Below, in pieces: positions 1 through 10,176 of a DNA stretch of 64,000 bases (its first letter is position 1; each line of letters begins with the position of its first letter). Source of the stretch: Culex pipiens pallens. Its lineage: Eukaryota; Arthropoda; Insecta; Diptera; Culicidae. The stretch covers positions 56,928,694-56,992,693 of the forward strand of contig NC_068939.1 in NCBI RefSeq assembly GCF_016801865.2, in the 5' to 3' direction. The position numbers and the translations under genes are program-made. Under the pieces are notes generated by a model. That model was not told the origin of the DNA. It searched no databases and was given only the letters and a program-made list of their open reading frames with translations.

Positions 1-111
1 GAGTCTCCGAGATTTAGTGATTCTCACTTCCGATCTCGAACACCTGACTCCATCTCCTTCCAAATAAGCCAACGTTGACTACGACTCCGGCTTCCAAGAT
101 TTACCGACACC

Positions 112-741
112 CAAGGGTCCTGATTGTTCAAAATCAACCACTCCATTCGCGAGCACAAATAGCAGGCGACGCGATACTGCCCTGATGAATTCCTACTGTT
201 TGTCACTTTCTCACCATTCGCTCCCGAACACTCTCGCTTCTACTCTCCTTCTCTCTCTGATCGGCTCAGTCTCCGAACGGCTCAGGCAGGCCGAACGTCA
301 CCGATCACTCTGAACTGAAAACATTTATTCTCTGATGCGCTGCGTTATACTCATTCATTTGGGTTGCCTAAAATCAATGTTATCAATTCAATTGTGCATT
401 TATTTTGATTTCATAACATTATAGACACCATTCAAAGAAACTTCCACCAAGAAAAAATCAAATTGATGGCAAACTGAGGGCGTGAAGACAAAAAGACTGC
501 CGCGCTGGCATTTTGTGAGAATGGCTCTTCGCTGAGCATGGTAGTGTGTGAGTGTCGTCGAGCGACGGAGTAGGCAAACATTTTCACGATGTATTTGTTC
601 GCTGAGTGAACAGTTCGGGCCACTCGCTGGCTGCTTGCGAGTATCATTCGCTCATGAATGCTAGCGGGTTAGAATAGGCGACGACTGGATAGGCGATGAG
701 TGAGTGGTTTCTGTTCATTGAACCGAAAATCAGGACCCTTG
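112..741. mobile_element. hAT-type MITE, 630 bp, with 8-bp target duplication
   Basis: The element has 14-bp terminal inverted repeats, CAAGGGTCCTGATT on the left and its complement on the right. It is flanked by a perfect 8-bp direct repeat, CCGACACC, at 104-111 and 742-749. An 8-bp duplication is the hallmark of hAT transposition. The interior has no transposase-like reading frame, so it is non-autonomous. It is rich in CTCTC/GAGAG tracts. The same ends recur at 1481-2441, which supports a real family. Confidence 0.88.
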
Positions 742-749
742 CCGACACC

Positions 750-1450
750 GACTTCGATTTCGGATTCGCACATTTTTCGAGTCATTGACTGCAACTCTGG
801 GTCTGATTCATCGGAGTTGTAGAAGATTCACTGATATTCACACTATCCATACTCTAAAAGCAATTGAAAACGTTTTGTAAAGAATGTTTGTATAAAATTT
901 TTGAAGTTTTATCAAAACTAAACCTTACTTCCAGTCTGTAAAAAAACAACTAATATTGCATTTTAAATGATAATCTGACAACCGAAATTGTTTATACACA
1001 AACCGTTTAACCTGTCCAGCCGCAGCTCACCATACTATTATGTCGCCTTATCACACCATTTATCAAATTACCATTATTCAATCCCGGTAAAAAACGCAGC
1101 CCCAGAATATAATGAGATCATAATAAAGTGTTAAAAGACGCCAGGCGTATAATTCGCGCTCGCGAGAAGACCCCGTTTTCCCATATCGAGTCCGTTCGAA
1201 AACAAGAGGCACGTAAAGTCGGACCTCATAATGAACACACGAAGACGCGCGTTACCACCCTTTGATGAAAAACAATTAAAATCATATCTTCTCATTTTCG
1301 GTCTTTCGGCACTCCAACATGTGCATACGCGCGCCCGGTAGGGTGGTGCGAAATGTTTTACGATTTGAAGACCCACAGCAGACGGTTGAGAGTACAATGG
1401 TCTCGATTTGGATTGTGAGAATTATGATTTTCACGAGATGCTTTCAGAGT
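750..1450. other. Unassigned intronic stretch
   Basis: No gene or repeat structure is recognised here. The 88-codon minus-strand frame at 1131-1397 has no recognisable domain and is not called. Confidence 0.5.
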
Positions 1451-1480
1451 AGACAGAAAAAAAAAAACAATTCCCAAAAT

Positions 1481-2441
1481 CAAGGGTCTTGATTTTCAGT
1501 TCAAAGATTAGAAATTACTCACTCATCACCGAACGAATCTTTACCGACCGTAGCGCGCCACCATTCGGGAGCGAACACTACAGGCAGGCGGCCAGCGGCT
1601 TGCTCAATCGCTTCACTCAGCGAAACAAGAACTTCGTGAATTTCTTTTCCTACTCCCTCCGTCAACCCGAGTCATACACGAGTATGCTCAGAGAGGAGAG
1701 AGCCAAACGAATACTAGCGCGGTGCTCATTTGGCCTGCAATACCACAGTTTGCCTTCAATTAGATTTTGGTATGATGGAAATTGCTGCCAAATGATTTTT
1801 TTTTGTTGTGTAAACAACAAAATTGCAATATATTATTGATATCATTGATTTTAAGACATTTTTAAATTGATCTAAGCAAAGCCAATTCTCAGTCAGCTTT
1901 GAGCGACTTATTGAAATCGGTCTCTCTGAACCATTCGCTGTACTACCAGATTGGAGTGAGAGGGAGAGCAAAGAGAGAGTGTTCAGTAGCGATTTTTTTT
2001 TATAAAATATTTATTCAGTCATTTGTAAAAGCTAATTACATGATGAATTCTAGATTTCATTTTCCATGTGAAAACTAAGGGAATCTACATCAATCTGATT
2101 ATTATATTGATTAATAAAGTTGATGTAATTGATGAAAAGTTTTATCACTTTGTGTTTCACATCTCGTCGTAATCTTCGTAGTTCTGGTTGAGCAAGGCTG
2201 TTGAAGCTGGTGGTGCCATTCATCCCCGCTGCTGCAAGGTGGCGTTGGAGCGTTCTCCACGCACCGGGCACTCTGGAACAGGCGCTGAATTTGTGTTGTA
2301 GGTCTTCTCGTTGCGCACCACAGTGTGCGCAGCGATTGGTGTGGAAGTGACAAACGGTAGGAATACATCAGAGAAGTTTTCCCTCGCTCTAGATTTGTGC
2401 TCGCGAGTGACTGAGTCTTTTTGGAGCAATCAGTACCCTTG
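1481..2441. mobile_element. hAT-type element, 961 bp, with 8-bp target duplication CCCAAAAT
   Basis: The ends are CAAGGGTCTTGATT and AATCAGTACCCTTG, nearly the same inverted repeats as the element at 112-741. Perfect 8-bp direct repeats CCCAAAAT flank it at 1473-1480 and 2442-2449. No transposase is visible. The extra length over the 630-bp relative is largely explained by a non-LTR retrotransposon 3' fragment inserted at about 1993-2360. Confidence 0.88.
1993..2360 (-). pseudogene. 5'-truncated non-LTR retrotransposon, ORF2 C-terminal end
   Basis: Read on the minus strand, this is an open frame that ends at a stop near 2050, followed by a short 3' UTR with AATAAA and a run of A (T-run on + at about 1993). 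The frame contains the zinc-finger-like pattern NRCAHCGAQ, then QHKFSACSRV and an AW pair: Cys-X2-Cys, then His-X4-Cys. This arrangement is typical of the C-terminus of ORF2 in Jockey/I/R1-like LINEs. Reverse transcriptase and endonuclease are missing, so this is a dead 5' truncation. I could not define a target duplication, and the clade is not resolved. Confidence 0.7.
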
Positions 2442-2749
2442 CCCAAAATCGTGAACATGCGTTCACAAAATTGGGAACCATGAACAATGTGTTCAAATTT
2501 CAAGGTACGTTTTTAAAATCGTACCATGGAATTTGAACACTTTGTTTGTTGTTCCTGATTTCGTGAACGCTTGTTCACTATTTTGGGAACTGATTTTTCT
2601 CCGTGAATCGATCACGAACACTAACATAAAATCATGGAGTATTTTATTTCTGTACGACGAAATTGTTTCATATGTTGACTCATGATCGAAACTGTAAAGG
2701 CACTGCATTACAAATTCAGAGGTATTGGGATTGATTCCCGTTGTCGTCA

Positions 2750-2853
2750 CACGGAGAAAAATGAGTTCCGAAAATCGTTAACAAGCGTTCAGAAAATGGT
2801 TATCAATTTCATGAACGCTTGTTCACGATTTTGGGAACAATTTTTTCTCCGTG
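2750..2853. mobile_element. Short palindromic MITE, CACGGAG ends
   Basis: A 104-bp near-palindrome starts CACGGAGAAAAATGAGTTCC and ends in the complementary TTTTTTCTCCGTG. CA dinucleotides stand on both sides, perhaps a variant of the TA target duplication seen in the copy at 4882-5064. It has no coding capacity. Confidence 0.75.
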
Positions 2854-4881
2854 CACTTGTATTTAGATTGTAAAATTCTTTGGGAAGAATCCTAGGTTGG
2901 AATCAATAGTTTCAGCCTTTTTCGTAAATATTCTCATAACAACAGTACTTCCTACAATCGCATAACCACCCTAGAACCCTGCCAAAAACGTGCGCTACGG
3001 CGGCTTGGCCACCATCGGGTCAGTTATCGATGCCGAGGCGCCTGCCCCCTTAAAAAAAGCGCAGAAAGAGATCTTTAATTCCCATTCATTTAGCCCATCG
3101 ACGGCCCCCTGTCTGATGTCCCGGTGGAGGAGGTTTATGGCGTTCTCCGAAAAAGCCCCGGCCGTTGTGATGAGCGAGTCCGACTGATGTTTGCGTGAAG
3201 ATTATTTTTTTTGCGAGCTTTCGCTACGTTTCTGGGATGTCCGTCCTCTCGGAGAATCCAGAACTCGGGGTTGATAGATTTTCGAGAATTCCATTTAGAC
3301 TTTCCTTCCTTCTTTTTTGATGCGCGTGATGCACGGAGGGAAATCTGCTGGGAAGAAAGAACCTTCTTAGTAGCTTGAAGATCCAACAAACTTTCCAGGG
3401 TGTCCTGCAAGATCTGCACCCGGGGCAATGGTCGAGACGGATACCTTGCTAATCCCGCGCGTTTACTGTTAGAAGTTAATCACGCCGAGTCCGGGAGATC
3501 TTGCCGTGGCCAAATAGGGCCCCTATGTGTTCGTATTGGCACCTAGCTGTCACAACTTCTAATCATCGCGTTGACGTCTTCATCCTGCATGCAGCTGCTG
3601 GAGCAGGTTGACCTTGTCGCAGATTATCGCCATAAAACCTTCCACCGCGAGGATGGTCCCTCGGTGACGATAAAAACTGCCGCATCGCGAAGCCCATTGA
3701 AAAAGGCGATCTCCAAATAAGCCGGTGAGGGGCCGGTTTTTGTCGTTTTACGGTTCGCACAGCGAATTCCGCATCAGTCGTCGGCTTGACCATACTGAAC
3801 GTGCATGGGACGGAATTCCGCAGCGTTTGTTGGCGGATGTGTCAACGACGTTTGCACAGTTGACGTTCTAGTAGTGCTACCGTTTCGCCAAGTGATTGGC
3901 CGTCCAGATCATCGGTGGCCGTCCCAAACTTGTGAATGAGCGCTAAATTTCTGCTTGTAATCAAATTTAATTAATTCACTTTTACGCTCTTTTGAGGCAC
4001 TGTTGAAGGAGGCAATGATGCCAAACGTTCTTCCCGAATAACAACTCAAAAAAGGGAGAGTAGCGTAAATTACTGGCAACACTGTCGCTGCTCGGCAAGG
4101 TAGAAACAGAAAAAAATATGTTTTATGTCTTGGCGCCAACAACAGTTTTTGCTGCTACCTTTAAACCAGCGAATGTGTACCAAGGAGAAAAGCGAGCTCT
4201 TTTCTTATTCTAATTTATGTATGCATATAGACTCCGAGCCGAGCCAAGCCTCCAAAGGCGGTTGTAGAGAAAAAAGCGGCCCGCGTCTTCAGGAAGGGGT
4301 TGGCCACGGAAAGAACTCGCCGGATGACGCCCATGGTTTTTTGGGCTTGCTTGCGTTGAGGCGGCGGCGGCGGCGAAGAGCCCGAAAAGAACCCGCAGTT
4401 GCTGCTCCTCGCCAACCGGGGCGGCTCATTAGAGATTTGGTGCCGATTTTTTTTTCTTCGGCCGGCTCTGACCAGGGGGCGAATAGACCGGGTTTTTGGG
4501 AGGGCACTGATGAACTCTGCCTGTGGGCTGATATGCGGGAGTGCTTAGAAGATTACGAATCTGGATGAGATGGTGGGTTTGGTGAACTTAGTTTGGGTTA
4601 GGAAAAAAAAATGTTTCTAAAATTTTGAGTATAGGAAAGAGTCGTTTTTAAGAGTTATTAAAGACCTTTAAAATTGAAAATTTAATGAACACATTTTAAA
4701 GATTTTAATACAGTTCAGAAAATCTTTCAGGCCTGAATTAAAAAAAAAAGTTAACCATGGGAAAATGATTTCGGGACCATAAGTTAATTATAGGATAATT
4801 TAGAAATTTTGATTTTTGGGTCATTTGATCCATGAGGCCAAATATAGACTTAAGTTATTGGGTAAAATATGACTAACACTA
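2854..4881. other. Unassigned intronic stretch with GC-rich islands
   Basis: Two GC-rich blocks (about 2990-3900 and 4230-4560) stand between AT-rich sequence. Minus-strand frames at 3135-3428 (97 codons, basic) and 3563-3793, and the unframed stretch upstream of 3187, have a protein-like look but are out of frame with one another and show no domain I recognise. They could be a degenerate retroelement or chance. No gene is called. Confidence 0.4.
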
Positions 4882-5064
4882 CACGGAGAAAAAAGAGTTC
4901 CCAAAATCGTGAACAAGCGTTCATGAAAATGAGAACCACGAACAAAGTGTTCAAATTTCATGGTACGTTTTTCAAAATCGTACCATGAGATTTGAACACT
5001 TTGTTCGAGGTTCCCATTTTCATGAACGCTTGTTCACGATTTTGAGAACTCTTTTTTCTCCGTG
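4882..5064. mobile_element. Palindromic MITE, 183 bp, TA target duplication
   Basis: This is an almost perfect palindrome along its whole length. The ends are CACGGAGAAAAAAGAGTTC and its complement, the centre lies near 4973, and TA stands at 4880-4881 and 5065-5066. A TA duplication suggests mobilisation by a Tc1/mariner-type transposase. There is no coding capacity. Confidence 0.85.
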
Positions 5065-7365
5065 TATCCCAGGCCATCTCATTCATTCAGATGAGCCCCT
5101 ATTGGTGGGACTGTAACTTATGAACATTGCAATCTCACAAATATTGGCAAACTTTGTCAAATCGAATTTCACGAGAGAGTGGAGTTGAATTTCTCCAAAT
5201 TTTAATTACCGCACTGAGCAAGAGAGTAACTCTCGTTTCTCTCGATGCCTCTCACTTAATTTGGGTTGCTAAAGAGTGAGAGTGGAAACAGGAGAAAGAG
5301 AGTTACTCGCTTGCTTACTGTCTTGATCTAGGATGCAAGATTCCGATTACGCTTAAGTGGACTGACTTACGAGAGATAACTGTCAAAAAATAGAAATGCT
5401 TTCGCTCCCAGCGATTTTTTTTTTCGGTGAACTTTACAGAAGTTCAAACTTTGTTCTTTATATGTAACAAAGCCTAGCACCTTGGAGGACAAAAACCTGT
5501 CAGCGAGTGCAACTGTACTTTCCCGCTACTCGACCGGCATCATCAGCTGCATCACACACAGCTCGCAATTTGTAGTGGCCGCATGTTCGCTAATCGTCGC
5601 GGGCCCGCGAGAACTTCACCGATTGTGTAACCATTTTTACATTGTATTTCATCAATCATGAAACTCGCGAACTTTGAGCGGCAGCGCAGTGTTCCCATAC
5701 CCGGTGGTGGTGGTGGTCCAAGGGGAGGGCGCAGCGGGGCGAAATAACTCATGTGCATTATTTGTTTACTTTTCTTGGATAATAATATTGAAAAGAGCAG
5801 GGCGGCGACGGGCAAAGGGAACAACATCAACAAAAAACGACTAAACGCAAAACAATGCATAATTCATCGGCCTGTTGTTCACCAGGCGTGTGTGTGTGCG
5901 CGTTTTGCTCTTTGTATGCAGCGAAGAACAAAGCTCTCCCGCTCGTTTGAGAGCGGGAACGAGAGAAAGAGTGAGAGCGCGCGAGCAGCAGATGCAGCTG
6001 ATTGCTGCAAATTTATCAGCGGTCGCGCTGGAGAACTCATCCTCCGAAGGGGGTTTGAAATATTGCCAAGAACCGTACCGTTGGACGAAAGGCCATCAGG
6101 AAGGTTGTTTGCTGCTGTGGAACCCGCACGACTCACGCGTGATTAATTTCTCCCATTTTCAGCTGAAAGCTGAATTGGAAGTGAAAAGAAGCAATTGTCA
6201 TCATTATTCTTGCTTAATTGCTTTTTGTTTCCAGTGAAAAGGTGTTATTACTTGGAGCACGGCGCTGTCAGCACCCCGCGCGCTGGACACAATGTACAAG
6301 AGTTGCGCGATGTTGATCGAGTGATGCTCCAAGTCTTTCTTCGACCTCCTCGGCGGCGCAGCCGGTTATTACCGCGAAGAAATTGGAAGTCAAGGCCACT
6401 TCAAGGAATCCACACGCATCAACCTGAAGGAAGGAACAACGCGGTTTAATATCCGCTGAGTCACCTTCAACGCCGGCCCAAAACATCCAACAACAGAGGA
6501 CGAGCTTGGTTGATGATGTTATCAACCGCGTAGATAAAGAAGAAGCGTTTCTAGGCCCAACCGACCAAACAACTCTCGGAATAATGAAATTAAGACTCCG
6601 GGTGCGAGCGCGCGATTATGATTGACATCCAAATCAAAATTCGAGCCACATCAAAAGACTTCCTCCTCCGTCATCGACGCTCATGGAAACCGGAGATTTA
6701 ATTACCACAGATTAACAACCGCGCCGGGGTTTCTGCTCACGCGTTAACGCGTGACGTTCCGGACTAACTCAACAACAACGCGCGCGGACTGTGATCGATT
6801 CATTCACAACAAGTGGTCCCGGGATGCTGGCTTTTGTTGTGACTAGCAGCAGCTCCTAACTCCATAACGGAGCGTCTTTTGTGCTGTGCGAGAGTCTTTT
6901 CTATTTTCGGGGGGAGCATTTTTTTTGAGAAATTATCTCCCACTTTGACAGGTTCGATTAGTTTCGCGCCTGGAAGGAGCGCGGCCATGGTCCGGCCTGT
7001 GGGAACTTCGGGCTTTTTGGCAGCAGCAGCAGGAACCACGCTTCGGTTGGGCACCTCATTTATCATCGTCCCAAGGGGGATGAAGATTGTTTCAAGTGCT
7101 TCTGGATAAGTGGATATCCTACCTGAGGGTACAATGGGACGGGAGGGGTGCGATTGGGACTGATAAATACGTCAGGTTGCGTCCACGTTGCTTTGTTCAA
7201 GTGTTCTCTCTAACGGAGGCTGTCGAGATCAGACCTTAATCCGGACCCTTGATAAAACCATGTTATGACCACTGAATTTGATTCGAGTATTTTGGAGAAT
7301 TTTTATTACGTCTCCGTACTCTGTAGGCATACCATCAGCTGATCATAATTATGGTACTCTTTGGT
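5065..7365. other. Unassigned intronic stretch with GAGA-rich tracts
   Basis: No gene is recognised. Around 5216-5318 there is an imperfect hairpin with arms of about 40 bases rich in GAGAG and CTCTC. Another GAGAG-rich tract lies at about 5935-5985. Around 6600-6720 are homeodomain-type and Exd-like words (ATTGACA at 6621-6627, TTTAATTACC at 6697-6706). These would suit GAGA-factor and Hox/Exd binding in a regulatory intron, but motif matches alone prove nothing. Confidence 0.4.
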
Positions 7366-7590
7366 TTTGCAGTCCGAAACGAAACTATTGGCACTACGCC
7401 CCCCGGGGCATGGCCTTCCTCTAACGTGGGATTTCTGCTCCAGCGCCTCTGACGAGACAGGAGAAACCGGGACCGACGTTCTACTTCACCATCCGATAGA
7501 AGCTCAGTGGATAAGGCGGGAATCGAACCCGCGTCTCATAGCATCATCGGGATTGGCAGCCGAAGCCGCTACCCCTGCGCCACGAGACCC
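7366..7590 (-). mobile_element. tRNA-derived SINE, Gly-like head
   Basis: On the minus strand the element starts at 7590 with GGGTCTCGTGGCGCAGGGGT, carrying an A-box-like word, and has the B box GGTTCGATTCC (complement at 7519-7529). The anticodon-loop position reads CTGCCAA, so the head resembles tRNA-Gly(GCC). The cloverleaf is imperfect. A body follows (complement about 7366-7500) whose segment 7466-7496 matches the body of the other SINE at 23874-23903. RNA polymerase III transcription from the internal promoter is expected for such elements. The 3' limit near 7366 is approximate and no target duplication was identified. Confidence 0.72.
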
Positions 7591-10007
7591 AGTCCGGACG
7601 CGACTATTTCCAATTTAACTAGTGCCAATGATATGTACTTGATCAAATTTAATAATCTGTCATGAAACAAGCACTTGACATGTAGAATCCACTTTATGTT
7701 CTTTAACTGCCGGGATTTCCCCATGACTTATTATTCCTCTTAAATTCGTACAATCTAACATCAGAACAATATTATAATCCCCCAGCATCCGTCATCGTTC
7801 CATCTAGTAATTCATTAGATAAGACCTTCCCCCGACTGCTACAATGTACCACACGAACCGATCTCCCCTCCCAGCCGTGATCTCCCGTGGATCCGTACCG
7901 CGGCGATGCCCCGCGAGCTCGCTCTTATTGAAGAAACGCACAAAAATGTCTACATTTCTGGTTGTAGCCGTGAAAATCGTAATGAAATCCTGCGCGGCGG
8001 CCGCAGCATCTTTGATGCGAGCCGACAAAACTTCTGGTTCAATTGTTTTTGCTGCCGAGCTGCCTGATGTCTCTCAGTGCCCCCGAGTTCCTCCGGAGTT
8101 CTCCGCGCGCGCAACCAAAAGGCCAATATCGGCATATTTTCCCTCGGCAGAACGTTTTGTTTTTTTCTGCTGCTGCTCCATCTCGTCTTCTCGATTCCGC
8201 GGATAGTTTTCTTTCCGGTTTTAGCGGTCGTGTCTCCGCGTAGCCAGCGCGTTGAAGTCTTCGACGACAACGACGTAGAGAGATCAAGTGCGCGCAATCC
8301 TCCGCGCGCGCCCTGGACCAGAAGGCTCGGCTTTTTATCTCGTGCCGAACTATGTCCTATCGGAATTCGGTCGTTGCCTTATATATCACATTGTGCGGAG
8401 AGAGTCGGGAGGGATGGGGGGACAGCTTGAAGACCACAACGAGTCCAGCGCGCGATGTCTTCAGGGATTGCTGTAAATATTATTTTTTGCATGCCACGGG
8501 ATCTGGCGCGGCAGTGGAGGGTGCTCCCGGGAGGTGAAGAAATCCTGCGTGGAAACAATTTTATTTCATGCTGCGTCCTTCGGAATCTGCTCCGTTTTAC
8601 GGCGTTGGCAATTTTTTTTGTGGGACTCCGGAGGCTGAGAACCACGCAATGTCCTTTATTATGTGAGTGGAATTTAATTGAGAATAGTTTTGTTTTTGTT
8701 TCTTTCGCTCGATCAGCATTGTTCGCGGGAAGTCAACATTTGATAAGGGTACCGCTGGAAGGGTTCGAGCGAACAGGTTGGTCCTCGGCAAGCCTGAATG
8801 CTTCGCCGTATCTAAGGCGTTACGTAAGCCGTTGCGATCGCGCGCAATTCCGACGAAAGTGAACGGAAAATGTTCATGTTCTGCTCGCTAATCTACACAA
8901 GCCGGCAAAATGCCACCATCTAAACCGGTCTAGTTCATCAAGTAGGCAATAAATAATCGAGCAGTCCATCCACGATCCCCAATCGCACTCATCAATATTA
9001 ATCAGTGCCGATCGACGATCAACGCTCTTGGCGAGTCAGGTGCATTGATTGAATGTCGCACGTACTGGAGACCTTCTGGATTGACACACATCCATCAGCT
9101 CACATCCAAGAAGACCTGACTCAGCATCCTACACGCCAACGTGACTTATGTTTCAAATCTAATCCAACCTTCCGCCAACATTGGCATTAACCTTAAGGAC
9201 AACCCTTCGCCTCAAATCAATCATCATCGCGCGCGCGCGAGGGCCAAGCAAAAGTCACACACGTCGGAAAAGCCTTGACTCCCGACGACCAACAGTGGAA
9301 TCAACATGGCAAATGCTCACTCCAACAACGTATCTAACGTTTGCAACTACTTAAGGTGAGCTATGCAGCGGTGCATTTTCCACCGCCGTTGCCATCGGCA
9401 TCGACTTGACTGTTCGTCATTCCAATCTAACGCTTTTTGTCGCGATTTTTTTCCTTGCATTGAGCCCTGTCGGCCATAGAGTTGGGGACCCGATCGTTGT
9501 CGGTGTGGTTACTTGTCACACTTGACGCTGAATGTCCAAAATCTGGATTTTTTGAGTTTTTTTTTCTAATTGATATTGTAGATTTAGCTAATAGCTGGAT
9601 TTTCTAGCATCTTTTCACGGTTGTTGGAATCGGTCGTGGATAGGCCTTGGGGTGTCCAATTGGGGTGAAAATATCATTTCAAAGAAAAATTTTAGCTTAC
9701 TATTTTTATTTTTATTCACTTCTCCAACATCAAAATACATTTTTGCAAAATTTTCATTATGTTGGCAAATTTTTTTTTCTTGAATAAAGTTTCAATTTTT
9801 ATCATATGATCATCCCTAGTTTTGGATCGATGCCGCCACCATGTGCTTCATTTGTTTATCAACAAAGCAGCAGCAGGATGGTGAGACGACGTGAGGTGGG
9901 AGAGATTTTGACATTTTTAATCTCGCATTTGACCCACGCCTATTTCGACGGTCGTTTCCAATGACCGAGTTCAGTAAGGAACTGACCGTACAATAAAAAG
10001 CACAAAC
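7591..10007. other. Unassigned intronic stretch
   Basis: This is unique-looking sequence. It is GC-moderate to about 9400 and AT-rich afterwards. Many overlapping short frames on both strands between 7800 and 8860 cross each other and show no conserved domain. The segment 8930-9130 is rich in ATCAAT/ATTGATT-type words and could be regulatory. No gene is called. Confidence 0.45.
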
Positions 10008-10176
10008 CCAGTGAACTCAATCGGAGTTCTGAAACGAAATTCAATTCGAATCGTTTGCGTATTCCGTTTCAAACGCAACAACCTGTACGGACACGGAATC
10101 GGTTTTGCATTTGAAACGGAAAACGCAAACGTTTCGAATTGAATTCCGTTTTAGAATTCCGATTGAGTTAACTGGG
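10008..10176. mobile_element. Palindromic MITE, 169 bp
   Basis: The terminal inverted repeats start CCCAGTGAACTCAATCGGA, and the right end is the near-complement. Homology continues inward for about 45 bases through a CAATTCGAA core. A clear target duplication was not found. Confidence 0.72.

Larger units (their letters stand above)
1451..2605. mobile_element. Palindromic CACGGAG-type MITE interrupted by a hAT element
   Basis: The two pieces, 1451-1480 and 2442-2605, join to a palindromic element of about 190 bp. It is related to the complete copies at 2750-2853 and 4882-5064, sharing a GAGAAAAA-type end, the CCCAAAATCGTGAAC core and the TTTTTCTCCGTG right end. The left terminus is degraded. 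The interruption is the hAT element at 1481-2441, whose 8-bp target duplication CCCAAAAT is part of this element's own sequence. Confidence 0.75.

Noticed and set aside
1131..1397. 88-codon minus-strand frame
   Set aside because: No recognised domain and no gene context in the intron.
3135..3428. 97-codon basic minus-strand frame as a gene
   Set aside because: No recognised domain, not in frame with neighbouring protein-like stretches, and no splice support; kept only as an unassigned note.
7510..7590. Functional tRNA-Gly gene
   Set aside because: The anticodon stem is imperfect and the D-arm region too long; the downstream body is shared with another SINE.
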